Part shown: piece after piece, positions 44,400-52,087 of the stretch
Position numbering within the stretch: position 1 is the first letter of the stretch
How the letters are laid out: each line of letters opens with the position of its first letter
Assembly: GCA_024655905.1 (NCBI GenBank)
Contig: JANLFP010000011.1
Location: 1-64,000 of the forward strand
Direction of reading: 5' to 3'
DNA length: 64,000 nt
Source: Tepidanaerobacteraceae bacterium
Lineage (GTDB): Bacteria > Bacillota > Thermosediminibacteria > Thermosediminibacterales > Tepidanaerobacteraceae
Position numbers and translations under genes: made by a program
The notes under the pieces: model-generated
What the model saw: only the letters and a program-made list of their open reading frames with translations
Told to the model about the DNA's origin: nothing
Database searches by the model: none

Positions 44400-44415
44400 A
44401 GCAAGAATCATGCCA
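44400..44415 (-). promoter_or_regulatory. Sigma-54 (-24/-12) promoter of ald
   Basis: On the minus strand the element reads TGGCATGATTCTTGCT. GG (44414-44413) and GC (44402-44401) are spaced exactly as in the consensus TGGCAC-N5-TTGCW. The ald ATG lies about 58 bases downstream of the -12 GC. Confidence 0.88.
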
Positions 44416-44490
44416 GAGATTAAATAATGAAGATAAAGTCTTTTTTCAGCACACTATATAATAAAAAAACAATATAAGCAACAAAAGATA

Positions 44491-44524
44491 ATTTCCATAT
44501 GGAAATAAAAAGTTCCATATGGAA
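44491..44524 (-). promoter_or_regulatory. Paired palindromic operators (UAS) upstream of the ald promoter
   Basis: Two palindromes, ATTTCCATATGGAAAT (44491-44506) and TTCCATATGGAA (44513-44524), have centres 20 bases apart, so they lie on the same face of the helix. They sit about 85 and 105 bases upstream of the -24 GG, where an enhancer-binding protein would act. They abut the stop codon of the regulator gene. Confidence 0.8.
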
Positions 44525-44525
44525 A

Positions 44526-46073
44526 TTACAAATTCGACAAGCCGTATTTTTTAATTTTCTTTATCACCGTAGTATGGGATACTCCCAGTATTTTTGCGGC
44601 TTTCCTGGCGCTTCCCCCCTGCGAAAGCGCACGCATCAGCGTTTCCTTTTCGGTTTCTCTCACTGCATCTTTTAAGTGAAAATATTTTTCATGAGGTGAT
44701 GCCAGGAAATTCGGGGCATTAATTACTATATCCCTTATGTTAATTTTATTTTCCGCGGATAGATTCATGGCCCTTTCCATAACGTTTTCCAATTCTCTCA
44801 CATTGCCCGGCCAGTCGTAGCGCATCAGGCAATCAATGGCTTCCGTGGATATTCCCTGGACTTTCTTGCCTAACCGCTGATTGAATTTGTTTATGAAATA
44901 ATTCACCAGCACAGGAATGTCTTCTTTGTGCTCTCTGAGCGGAGGAAGATAGATGGGAATAACGTTTAATCTGTAAAAAAGGTCTTGCCTGAAATCGCCC
45001 CGTGCAATCATTTCTTCCAGAGGGCGGTTGGTTGCGGCTATGACGCGGATGTCCACATGCATTTCTTCCATTTCGCCCAGCCTTCGGACGCTGCCCTCCT
45101 GAAGCACTCTCAGAAGTTTGGCCTGAACATAAGGAGGCAGCTCACCAATTTCATCGAGAAAAATGGTACCATGATGGGCAAATTCGAAAAGCCCCTGCCG
45201 CCCTCCCTTTCTCGCACCGGTGAATGTCCCATCGGCATAGCCGAAAAGCTCGCTTTCCAGAAGAGTATCCGGGATTGCCGCACAGTTGACCGCCACGAAA
45301 GGTCTGTCTTTGCGGGAACTGGCCATGTGAATGGCTCTCGCGAACAGCTCCTTGCCGGTACCGCTTTCCCCGCGAAGGAGCACTGTGGAATCGCCGTGAG
45401 CGATTGTTCTGGCTAGATCAATTATTTCCTTCATTTTTCTGCTTTCATATATTATATCGTCGAAGGTCACCATTACAGGCCGGGTTAGCGAGTGAGCCAG
45501 TCTGCGCAATTCGGACATTTTTTGAAAGCTCATCACGGCGCCTGCCGGTTTGCCTCTATCGTCAAAAACGGGTCTTGAATTTAACATGACTCTCAACCGG
45601 CCCCGGGGAGTGGAAATGCTGATTTCTTTCTGTTCCAGCGTTATACCATCGCGAAACGACTTTAAGACTTCCGGCGGAAGCTCTAAAACATCGGGCAACG
45701 ACTTTCCCAGAGGCGGCCGTTCCAATCCGAGAAGCTCCATTGCCCTCAGATTGCAGGTGCTTATGACAAGGCTGCCGTTTATTGACAGGATTCCTTCTTG
45801 AACAGAATTTATTACGTTTACGAGCTGCTGTTCCGCCAGTTCATGCGGCATCCATTCAATGGGAGTGACTTCATATACATCCCGTATCAAAGCGATGGTC
45901 TGGACGATATAACGCAATTCTTCTTCATTTAATGGTTCCATTTGAAGATAAATTTCACCGGGCCGAACGGAAAGAGAAAGGATATTGGCCCCGTATTTTG
46001 CCACTATTTCTGAAATATCGCGCACCATACCGACCCTGTCGGTAAACCGTATGCGGTATCTGTTTTTTTTCAA
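44526..46073 (-). CDS. Sigma-54-dependent ACT-PAS-AAA-Fis regulator (TyrR-like) of alanine genes
   Basis: 515 residues from TTG 46073, with GGGGGTG five bases upstream; the longer open frame upstream is AT-rich and lies in the operator region. An ACT-like domain (MVRDISEIVAKYGANILSLS) is first and PAS (~95-200) second. The AAA+ domain has Walker A GESGTGKELFAR near residue 236, Walker B TIFLDEIGEL and the sigma-54 contact loop as GTFTGA instead of GAFTGA. A C-terminal TyrR-type HTH (SARKAAKILGVSHTTVIKKI) follows. The ACT domain probably binds alanine or another amino acid. The gene lies between ald and the symporter, both with -24/-12 promoters and TTCCA/TGGAA repeats. Regulation of both by this protein is inferred. 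Confidence 0.92.
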   Translation of the reverse strand: MKKNRYRIRFTDRVGMVRDISEIVAKYGANILSLSVRPGEIYLQMEPLNEEELRYIVQTIALIRDVYEVTPIEWMPHELAEQQLVNVINSVQEGILSINGSLVISTCNLRAMELLGLERPPLGKSLPDVLELPPEVLKSFRDGITLEQKEISISTPRGRLRVMLNSRPVFDDRGKPAGAVMSFQKMSELRRLAHSLTRPVMVTFDDIIYESRKMKEIIDLARTIAHGDSTVLLRGESGTGKELFARAIHMASSRKDRPFVAVNCAAIPDTLLESELFGYADGTFTGARKGGRQGLFEFAHHGTIFLDEIGELPPYVQAKLLRVLQEGSVRRLGEMEEMHVDIRVIAATNRPLEEMIARGDFRQDLFYRLNVIPIYLPPLREHKEDIPVLVNYFINKFNQRLGKKVQGISTEAIDCLMRYDWPGNVRELENVMERAMNLSAENKINIRDIVINAPNFLASPHEKYFHLKDAVRETEKETLMRALSQGGSARKAAKILGVSHTTVIKKIKKYGLSNL

Positions 46074-46140
46074 AATCGCACCCCCTGTGGCCGTGTTAAT
46101 CATAATTATTCGACATTGAATTTTACATATCCTGCACGAA

Positions 46141-46167
46141 TGGAAACTTTGGAAACAGAAAGTTCCA
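46141..46167 (+). promoter_or_regulatory. TGGAA/TTCCA operator (UAS) upstream of the symporter promoter
   Basis: The segment starts TGGAAACTTT, has a middle TTTGGAAAC and ends AAAGTTCCA, an imperfect inverted repeat built from the same half-sites as the two ald operators. Its centre is about 67 bases upstream of the -24 GG at 46221. It also lies in the upstream region of the divergently read regulator gene, so autoregulation is possible. Confidence 0.7.
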
Positions 46168-46219
46168 TTGTAAAATTGCAATGATTATACAATAGCAATA
46201 AAATTATAAAATATTACAT

Positions 46220-46235
46220 TGGTATGTATTTTGCA
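46220..46235 (+). promoter_or_regulatory. Sigma-54 (-24/-12) promoter of the alanine symporter gene
   Basis: TGGTATGTATTTTGCA has GG at 46221-46222 and GC at 46233-46234, the exact sigma-54 spacing. A leader of about 160 bases follows before the symporter start. Confidence 0.82.
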
Positions 46236-46341
46236 AAAAAATAATGTATAATATATTTATAAATTTCGCATGCCTTTATAAAATTCAGGGACATCAGCAA
46301 GTCACAAAAAGGCTTTTGCTGAAGACAAGGGAGGTGTGCTT

Positions 46342-46350
46342 ATGCTTTAG
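46342..46350 (+). other. Minimal leader frame ATG CTT TAG with strong ribosome binding site
   Basis: GGGAGGTG lies five bases before ATG-CTT-TAG in the symporter leader, 58 bases upstream of the real start. A hairpin (CAGCAAG...CTTTTGCTG, about 46297-46326) precedes it. It might be a stalling minimal ORF or simply a decayed start region. Confidence 0.3.
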
Positions 46351-46407
46351 CATCAACAGCGATTAAAACAGCATTATTATTAATAATTATTAACAGGAGG
46401 GTTTGAT

Positions 46408-47766
46408 TTGGAAGCATTGAAAAATTTTTTGAATGCGGTTGATGGCATGGTCTGGGGACCGCCTATGCTGGCACTTTTAGTCGGTACTCATATATACTTG
46501 ACTTTCAGGCTACGAATAATTCAAAGATACATATTCCCCGCAATTAGGCTTTCGCTCACCAGGACTTCTGAAGGCGAAGGAGACGTCAGCCACTTTGGGG
46601 CACTCACAACCGCTCTTGCAGCCACTGTAGGCACTGGAAACATAGTTGGTGTGGCTACGGCAGTAGGGTTGGGCGGTCCGGGAGCGGTATTCTGGCTGTG
46701 GATTACCGGGGTCTTCGGCATTGCCACAAAATATTCGGAGGCGCTTCTTTCGGTTAAATACCGTGTAAAAAATTCCATTGGTCAAATGGCCGGCGGCCCA
46801 ATGTATGTGCTGGAGAGAGGCCTGGGCATGAAATGGCTGGGCGTTATATTTGCACTGTTTACAGCAATTGCCGGCTTCGGAATAGGCGTTTCCACCCAAG
46901 CAAATTCAATAGCGGGTATGGTAAAAGCAACCTTCAATATCCCTCCCTGGGTGACCGGTGTTGTCATAGCGTTTTTGACAGGGATAGTCATTATCGGGGG
47001 CATTAAAAGCATAGCTAGAGTATGCGAGGCTCTGGTGCCTTTCATGGCAATAATCTATATACTGGGATGCCTTATTATTTTGGGGATGAATATTACTGCA
47101 CTGCCCGGAGCCATAGTCACCATACTAAAAAGCGCTTTTACCGGCCAGGCTGTGGTGGGAGGATTTGCCGGAGCCACCATGATGGCTGCCATCCGATACG
47201 GTGTCGCAAGAGGGCTATTCTCCAACGAATCTGGCTTGGGCAGTGCGCCCATAGCCGCAGCAGCCGCCCAGACGCCCAATGCCGCAAGACAGGCGCTGGT
47301 CCAGATGACGGGAACATTCTGGGATACGGTGGTTATATGCCTTATGACGGGCCTGGTGCTGGTTGCAACAGGCGCATGGCAGACCGGACTCAAGGGAGCA
47401 GAACTTACCAAGATGGCGTTTGATCAGATTCCGATCATCGGTCCCATCACTCTCACAATAGGCCTTTTGACATTCGTATATTCCACAATTCTGGGCTGGT
47501 CGTATTATTGTGAAAAGGCAGTGGAATATCTATTCGGTACAGGCGCCGTCAAACCTTACCGGTGGCTATGGGTAATAGCTGCCTTTGTGGGAGCTGTAAC
47601 GACCCTTGACATAGTCTGGGCTTTTTCGGATATAATGAACGGCCTTATGGCCATTCCCAACCTTGTATCCCTCCTTGCATTGAGCGGCGTTCTGGTGGCT
47701 GAAACCAGGAAATATGTATGGGAGGGAAATGTGCTGGAAGAAGATAAATCCATTATGGGGTTGTAA
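46408..47766 (+). CDS. Alanine or glycine:cation symporter (AGCS family)
   Basis: 452 residues with a TTG start after AACAGGAGGGTTTGAT. About eleven hydrophobic helices. Family motifs are visible: '[20 protein letters not shown]' with the T-G-N-I sodium site, '[17 protein letters not shown]', then '[20 protein letters not shown]'. AGCS proteins take up L-alanine or glycine with Na+ or H+. Placement beyond the regulator from alanine dehydrogenase and a shared operator type point to alanine as substrate. A terminator follows. Confidence 0.95.
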   Translation: MEALKNFLNAVDGMVWGPPMLALLVGTHIYLTFRLRIIQRYIFPAIRLSLTRTSEGEGDVSHFGALTTALAATVGTGNIVGVATAVGLGGPGAVFWLWITGVFGIATKYSEALLSVKYRVKNSIGQMAGGPMYVLERGLGMKWLGVIFALFTAIAGFGIGVSTQANSIAGMVKATFNIPPWVTGVVIAFLTGIVIIGGIKSIARVCEALVPFMAIIYILGCLIILGMNITALPGAIVTILKSAFTGQAVVGGFAGATMMAAIRYGVARGLFSNESGLGSAPIAAAAAQTPNAARQALVQMTGTFWDTVVICLMTGLVLVATGAWQTGLKGAELTKMAFDQIPIIGPITLTIGLLTFVYSTILGWSYYCEKAVEYLFGTGAVKPYRWLWVIAAFVGAVTTLDIVWAFSDIMNGLMAIPNLVSLLALSGVLVAETRKYVWEGNVLEEDKSIMGL

Positions 47767-47797
47767 CACAAATATATGAGATTTAATCAGGCATTTT

Positions 47798-47830
47798 AAA
47801 GGAACGGTATATTTTCACCGTTCCTTTAAA
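47798..47830 (+). terminator. Terminator after the symporter
   Basis: AAAGGAACGGT (47798-47808) pairs with ACCGTTCCTTT (47817-47827), then AAAATAC. The T-tract on the plus strand is within the stem end, so efficiency may be modest. Confidence 0.7.
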
Positions 47831-47900
47831 ATACTATAAATTAAGACATATATGTGCGTGCAAAATATTTTTAAAAACAAAATGGAGCTGATGATATCGC

Positions 47901-48062
47901 ATGTTTAATATAGGCACATCTGAACTCATTATTATATTGGTGTTGGCGCTTATCATCCTGGGGCCGGGAAAACTGCCGGAAGTGGGACATGCCCTGGGAA
48001 AAGCACTGGGAGAATTCAAAAAAGCCATAAGGGATGTAAAAGACGATATAGATAGGAAATAA
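47901..48062 (+). CDS. tatA: Twin-arginine translocase subunit TatA
   Basis: 53 residues from ATG 47901. M-F-N-I-G-T-S-E-L, then one hydrophobic helix (IIILVLALIILGPGKLPE) with the F/L-G-P-x-K-L-P hinge, then an amphipathic helix (GHALGKALGEFKKAI) and a charged tail. This is the minimal TatA form used in Gram-positive TatAC systems. The tatC gene starts 76 bases downstream. Confidence 0.92.
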   Translation: MFNIGTSELIIILVLALIILGPGKLPEVGHALGKALGEFKKAIRDVKDDIDRK

Positions 48063-48138
48063 AGTCGTTTGATGAAGACCGTCTTAAAACAGACGTATAA
48101 TTTATTTATACAAAATGTAGGGTGATGATTTGCAATAA

Positions 48139-48867
48139 ATGTCAAATCAGCATAACGATTTTTTTTATAAAAAAATGCCACTGATAGAACATTTAAAAGA
48201 ACTGAGAGCAAGACTTATGGCCTGCATTTTTTCTATTATTGTTTTTTCTGTGGTGAGCTTTATTTTCTGGCACAGAACAAATAATTTGCTGCTGCCGGGG
48301 AACGTTTCCCTTATTTATATAAGCCCACAGGAAGCCTTAATGGCAAAAATGAAGCTTTCATTTTTTTGCGGGTTATTGTTATCCCTACCCGTTATTTTTT
48401 TTGAATTCTGGAAATTCATAGTTCCTGCCCTTACAATTGATGAGAGAAAATTTTATTTATTTTTGGGGATGCTGTCTTTTCTTCTATTTTTTTGCGGGGT
48501 TTTTTTCGGAATTTTTATAATCACCCCAGCATTAATTAAGTTTTTTTTGAAGTTTTCCCAACCTTCTCTCATGCCCCTCTTTTCAATCGCCAATTACTCA
48601 TCGCTTGTGATAAATATCGCCGCTGCTTCCGGCCTCGCATTCCAAATGCCAGTTATAATGATGCTGGCTGCGGCTGGCGGACTTTTAGATCGTGAGAGCA
48701 TGGCAAGATACAGAGGGCATGCTGTCATTTTAATTTTTATTGTTGCGGCTGTGATAACTCCTCCGGATGCTTTTTCCCAGATAGCACTGGCATTGCCTAT
48801 GTGGGGGCTCTATGAACTGGGGCTGGTTTTGACAATTTTCATTAAAAAAAAGCGGCAGGAAACATAA
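48139..48867 (+). CDS. tatC: Twin-arginine translocase subunit TatC
   Basis: 242 residues, ATG start with a weak ribosome binding site. The N-terminal HLKELRARL is the TatC motif that binds the twin-arginine signal. Six hydrophobic helices follow, with S-P-Q-E-A-L-M-A-K-M-K-L between helices 1 and 2 and 'VITPPDAFSQIALALPMWGLYE' near the C-terminus. It forms the Tat core with TatA for export of folded proteins. No obvious Tat substrate was recognised among the window's exported proteins. An inverted repeat (CGGCAGG/CCTGCCG, 48852-48874) overlaps the stop. Confidence 0.94.
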   Translation: MSNQHNDFFYKKMPLIEHLKELRARLMACIFSIIVFSVVSFIFWHRTNNLLLPGNVSLIYISPQEALMAKMKLSFFCGLLLSLPVIFFEFWKFIVPALTIDERKFYLFLGMLSFLLFFCGVFFGIFIITPALIKFFLKFSQPSLMPLFSIANYSSLVINIAAASGLAFQMPVIMMLAAAGGLLDRESMARYRGHAVILIFIVAAVITPPDAFSQIALALPMWGLYELGLVLTIFIKKKRQET

Positions 48868-49107
48868 CCTGCCGATAGAAGGGCTTTTTGGCCCTGTAAA
48901 TAAAGGGGGATTTTAGGAGGATTAGCCTTGCTGTTGGTAGTTCCTCCTGCTGGTTGCAATTATATTATAACCTCGAATTTTGGTGAAAATTTGGCTAAAT
49001 TGTGAGGTTTTTGTGAGGGAAAAAATAACCTCCGGCGATATAAAAAAAGTTGAGTATCTGATATAATAAAAAATGAATATCAGAAAAAATTTTGCTCGGA
49101 GGATTTT

Positions 49108-49500
49108 ATGGAAGGAAAATTGACTCGGGACGACGATTTTTGCGATGTATTTTTTTTGAATGAGGATAAAGTGAAAAAACTTATGGGAAAAGTTCCGGAT
49201 ATGACCGGGTTGGCTGAGCTTTTCAAGGTGCTGGCGGATGAGACAAGGGCAAGGATAGTTTATCTGCTTTCTAAAGAAGAGCTATGTGTTTGCGATATTG
49301 CCACAATCCTGGGCGCAACTGTATCAAATGTTTCTCATCATCTGAGAATTTTGAGAACGTCGCATCTGGTAAGATTTCGGCGGGACGGAAAGCAGGTTTT
49401 CTATACACTTGATGATGAACATGTGGAGCACATTATAAAAGAAGGATTCGACCATGTAAACCATACGGCTGCGGAAAATCGGGAACATTCTCATCCGTGA
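49108..49500 (+). CDS. ArsR/SmtB family metal-sensing repressor (CadC-like)
   Basis: 130 residues, with TGCTCGGAGGATTTT before the ATG. A winged helix has 'VLADETRARIVYLLSKEEL' and recognition helix 'ATVSNVSHHLRIL'. The C-V-C-D in ELCVCDIA is the alpha-3 metal box. An extra Cys in the N-terminal arm (D-D-F-C-D) and a His-rich tail (H-V-N-H...H-S-H-P) resemble CadC/CmtR sensors for Cd/Pb/Zn. No efflux pump gene follows; the next gene is uvrC after an 80-base hairpin region. Its regulated genes are therefore elsewhere, or the partner has been lost. Confidence 0.88.
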   Translation: MEGKLTRDDDFCDVFFLNEDKVKKLMGKVPDMTGLAELFKVLADETRARIVYLLSKEELCVCDIATILGATVSNVSHHLRILRTSHLVRFRRDGKQVFYTLDDEHVEHIIKEGFDHVNHTAAENREHSHP

Positions 49501-49565
49501 TATAATATTGAATGCCACACCTTATTTTAGAGGAGATAGCAGTGTGGGGACGCGCCGGCTTATAG

Positions 49566-49655
49566 CAGAGGTCGGACTTCAGAGGTCAGATTAAGCAGGA
49601 TTTGCCGAAAGGCAAATCCTGCTATTCCGACTTCCAACATCCGGCTTATGATATT
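49566..49655 (+). repeat. Long imperfect hairpin with a perfect GAAA-capped tip
   Basis: AGCAGGATTTGCC (49594-49606), GAAA, then the exact complement GGCAAATCCTGCT (49611-49623) form a 13-bp stem. The arms extend outward with many further matches (GGTCGGACTTC on the left, GACTTCCAACATCC on the right), to about 38-40 bases per arm. There is no T-tract, so it is not a normal terminator. It resembles a small non-autonomous repeat or a structured RNA. Confidence 0.65.
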
Positions 49656-49731
49656 GGGGGAGGTGGAGGAACATCCCCGACTAGGCGGGGTAGGCGAAGG
49701 AGTGGCCCCAATAAAGTGGGAGGGGTTATTT

Positions 49732-51558
49732 ATGTTCAATCCCGAAAGGATAGCTTCATTTCCGGAAAGACCCGGAGTTTATATAATGAAGGATAAGAGA
49801 GGCAAAATTATTTACGTGGGAAAGGCCGTTTCTCTAAAGAACCGGGTAAGGTCCTATTTTCAGTCGTCAAAAAATCTTCCCGTCAAAGTGGCTTCCATGG
49901 TGCCCATGATAGAGGACATTGAATATATCGTAACGGATTCTGAAGTGGAAGCCCTGATTCTGGAATGCAACCTCATAAAATTTCATCGCCCCAAATACAA
50001 TATCCTTCTCAGGGACGATAAACAGTATCCCTATATAAAAATTACATTAAACGAAAAGTTTCCGCGCCTTTTGGTGGTGCGGAAAGTGAAAAAAGACGGC
50101 GCAAGATATTTCGGCCCTTATGCCGATGCCGGGGCGATGAGAGAAGCCATAGACGTGATAAGAAAAATATTTCCGGTGAGAAGCTGCAAAAAGGATTTGA
50201 GCGAAGTGCCGATAAAGGAAAGACCATGCCTGAATTTCCATATAAACCGCTGTCTTGCTCCCTGCCAGGGCAAAATAGATGTAAACGATTACAATGAAAT
50301 AATTAAAAATATAATAATGTTTTTAGAAGGCAAGCAGCAGACGCTTATTGATATTCTCAGGCAGAAGATGGAAAAGGCAGCTGAAAGCCTCGACTTTGAA
50401 TGGGCGGCTGTATTGAGAAATCAGATACTGGCTCTGGAAAAAGTGCTGGAAAAACAAAAGATCGTGTCTTTTGACACGGCCGACAAAGATGTGATTGCCA
50501 TGGCGAGAGGCGTTGGCATAGTATGTGTTCAGGTATTTTTCGTGAGGGAGGGCAAACTCGTAGAACGCGAGCCCTTTATGCTGAAAAATACCGAAGGTGC
50601 CGAAAGAAAGGAAATACTCGCATCTTTTATAAAACAATTTTACGACAGCGCATCGTTTATACCGAAAGAAATCATTGTGGACGAAGAGGTCGAAGATATC
50701 GCCACCATTAGGGAGTGGCTTACCCGGAAAAAAGGCTCTAAAGTATTCATCACCGTTCCAAGTCGCGGCGAGAAAAAGAAGCTGGCGCAGATGGTGGAGG
50801 AAAATGCCCGGAGCTATCTAGAGCAGAGGGAAAGCGCGGAATGCCGGGAAAAGATGAAGAATCGGAAGGCTCTGGAGGAGCTTAAAGCATATTTGAATCT
50901 CGAAGAAATTCCCGGCCGCATAGAAGCTTTTGACATATCCAACACTCAGGGCGCCGAATCTGTGGCATCCATGGTTGTCTTTGAAGATGGCAGTCCCAAA
51001 AAACAGGATTATCGCAAGTTCAAGATCAAAACCGTGGAAGGTCCAAATGATTTTGAGAGCATGAAGGAAGCCGTAACCCGCAGGTTTAAGAGAGCGCTGG
51101 AAGGAGATGAAAAATTCAAAGAACTGCCGGATTTACTGCTCATAGATGGAGGGAAGGGCCAGCTCAAGTATGTCAGGGAAGCGCTCAGAGAGTTAAACCT
51201 TGAATATATTCCCACTATTGGCCTTGCCAAGGAATTCGAGCATATTTTTGTGGAGGATAGAGACGACCCCATCATTCTCCCCCGGGATTCTGAAGCGCTG
51301 TATTTGATGCAAAGGGTCCGGGATGAGGCTCACCGCTTTGCTGTTACATTTCACAGAAATCTGCGCGCAAAAAGGAACCTTCATTCTGCGCTGGATGATA
51401 TCCCCGGCATAGGCAAAGTCCGGAGGCTGGCCCTGCTTCGCACCCTTGGAAGCGTTGAAGGCATAAAAAAGGCTTCGGTGGATGAACTGTCTAAAGTTCC
51501 GGGGATGAACCGGAAGGCAGCGGAAGAGGTTTATAATTATTTTCATAAGAAGATATGA
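49732..51558 (+). CDS. uvrC: Excinuclease ABC subunit C
   Basis: 608 residues from ATG 49732 after GTGGGAGGGGTTATTT; the open frame upstream runs through the hairpin region. An N-terminal GIY-YIG nuclease domain (PGVYIMKDKRGKIIYVGKA), a Cys motif (C-L-N-F-H-I-N-R-C-L-A-P-C), a UVR domain (~205-240), the RNase H-like endonuclease part (E-A-F-D-I-S-N-T-Q-G and L-L-I-D-G-G-K-G-Q) and a C-terminal tandem helix-hairpin-helix (IPGIGKVRRLALL, VPGMNRKAAEEV) are all present. It makes both incisions in nucleotide excision repair. UvrA and UvrB are not in the window. Confidence 0.97.
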   Translation: MFNPERIASFPERPGVYIMKDKRGKIIYVGKAVSLKNRVRSYFQSSKNLPVKVASMVPMIEDIEYIVTDSEVEALILECNLIKFHRPKYNILLRDDKQYPYIKITLNEKFPRLLVVRKVKKDGARYFGPYADAGAMREAIDVIRKIFPVRSCKKDLSEVPIKERPCLNFHINRCLAPCQGKIDVNDYNEIIKNIIMFLEGKQQTLIDILRQKMEKAAESLDFEWAAVLRNQILALEKVLEKQKIVSFDTADKDVIAMARGVGIVCVQVFFVREGKLVEREPFMLKNTEGAERKEILASFIKQFYDSASFIPKEIIVDEEVEDIATIREWLTRKKGSKVFITVPSRGEKKKLAQMVEENARSYLEQRESAECREKMKNRKALEELKAYLNLEEIPGRIEAFDISNTQGAESVASMVVFEDGSPKKQDYRKFKIKTVEGPNDFESMKEAVTRRFKRALEGDEKFKELPDLLLIDGGKGQLKYVREALRELNLEYIPTIGLAKEFEHIFVEDRDDPIILPRDSEALYLMQRVRDEAHRFAVTFHRNLRAKRNLHSALDDIPGIGKVRRLALLRTLGSVEGIKKASVDELSKVPGMNRKAAEEVYNYFHKKI

Positions 51559-51612
51559 TTGCCGGGCCATCTCCGGCAGCGGATTTCATTTTTATATCAG
51601 CTAGGGAATATA

Positions 51613-51872
51613 GTGTCAAACCATCTGACAAAGTGGACTCAGGAGGAGAAAAAAAATATCATAACAGTTGTCATATCCGTAATTATTGCCATAGGAGTAA
51701 ATCTTGAATATTCTCCATATCAAACATTCCATTTAAAATTCCCATACTGGGGTCTCTTCTAAGGGGTCTTCTCTTTGCACGAGGCGCAGGAGTAATCGCC
51801 GATATGCTTGATATAATTTACTACACAAAAGTAAACAGGAAGTTAAAGACTCTCATAAAGACTCTCATATAG
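51613..51872 (+). pseudogene. Frameshifted small membrane protein gene
   Basis: From GTG 51613 the frame reads S-N-H-L-T-K-W-T-Q-E-E-K-K-N-I and a hydrophobic helix (ITVVISVIIAIGVNLEY), then P-Y-W-G-L-F and TAA at about 51760. One base away, the next frame continues seamlessly as L-L-R-G-L-L-F-A-R-G-A-G-V-I-A-D-M-L-D-I-I-Y and ends at TAG 51870-51872. The composite resembles small two-helix prophage-type membrane proteins with a W-G-x-x-L-x-G-L-x-x-x-R-G-x-x-x-x-x-D ending. A single-base shift in 'GGTCTCTTCTAAGG' separates the halves. Confidence 0.6.
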
Positions 51873-52087
51873 ATATGTTTTTAGTCCAGCGTAAAAGCCG
51901 GGCTTTATTTTATGCAAATGTTTGATGTCATCCTTCATAACAAAAAAATTTTATATATCGAGAAGGAATTTTGAATTTAATATCGAATTATATAATTAAA
52001 AAAGATAACGATTACATAAATAAATTAAAAATCCGCAGAAATCGTTTCAAACATATCTGCAATATAAAACAGGGAAGGGATATAAAA
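51873..52087 (+). other. Leader and promoter region of the sugar operon
   Basis: AAAGCCGGGCTTTATTTT (about 51893-51910) is a small terminator-like hairpin. Two sequences with a central CG and A/T-rich arms, ATAACGATTA (about 52003-52012) and AAATCGTTTC (about 52038-52047), resemble LacI-family half-palindromes and may be operators for the regulator encoded just downstream. No sigma-54 type element was found here. Confidence 0.4.

Noticed and set aside
44343-44411. N-terminal extension of alanine dehydrogenase
   Set aside because: The stretch includes the -12 part of the ald sigma-54 promoter, and the strong AGGAGG-type site points to ATG 44342.
49648-49731. Extended N-terminus of UvrC
   Set aside because: It reads from the end of the hairpin region and precedes the conserved M-F-N-P-E-R-I start with its own GGGAGGGG site.
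51890-52060. Sigma-54 promoter for the sugar operon
   Set aside because: No GG-N10-GC element was found upstream of the LacI gene; control by a LacI operator and sigma-A is more likely.
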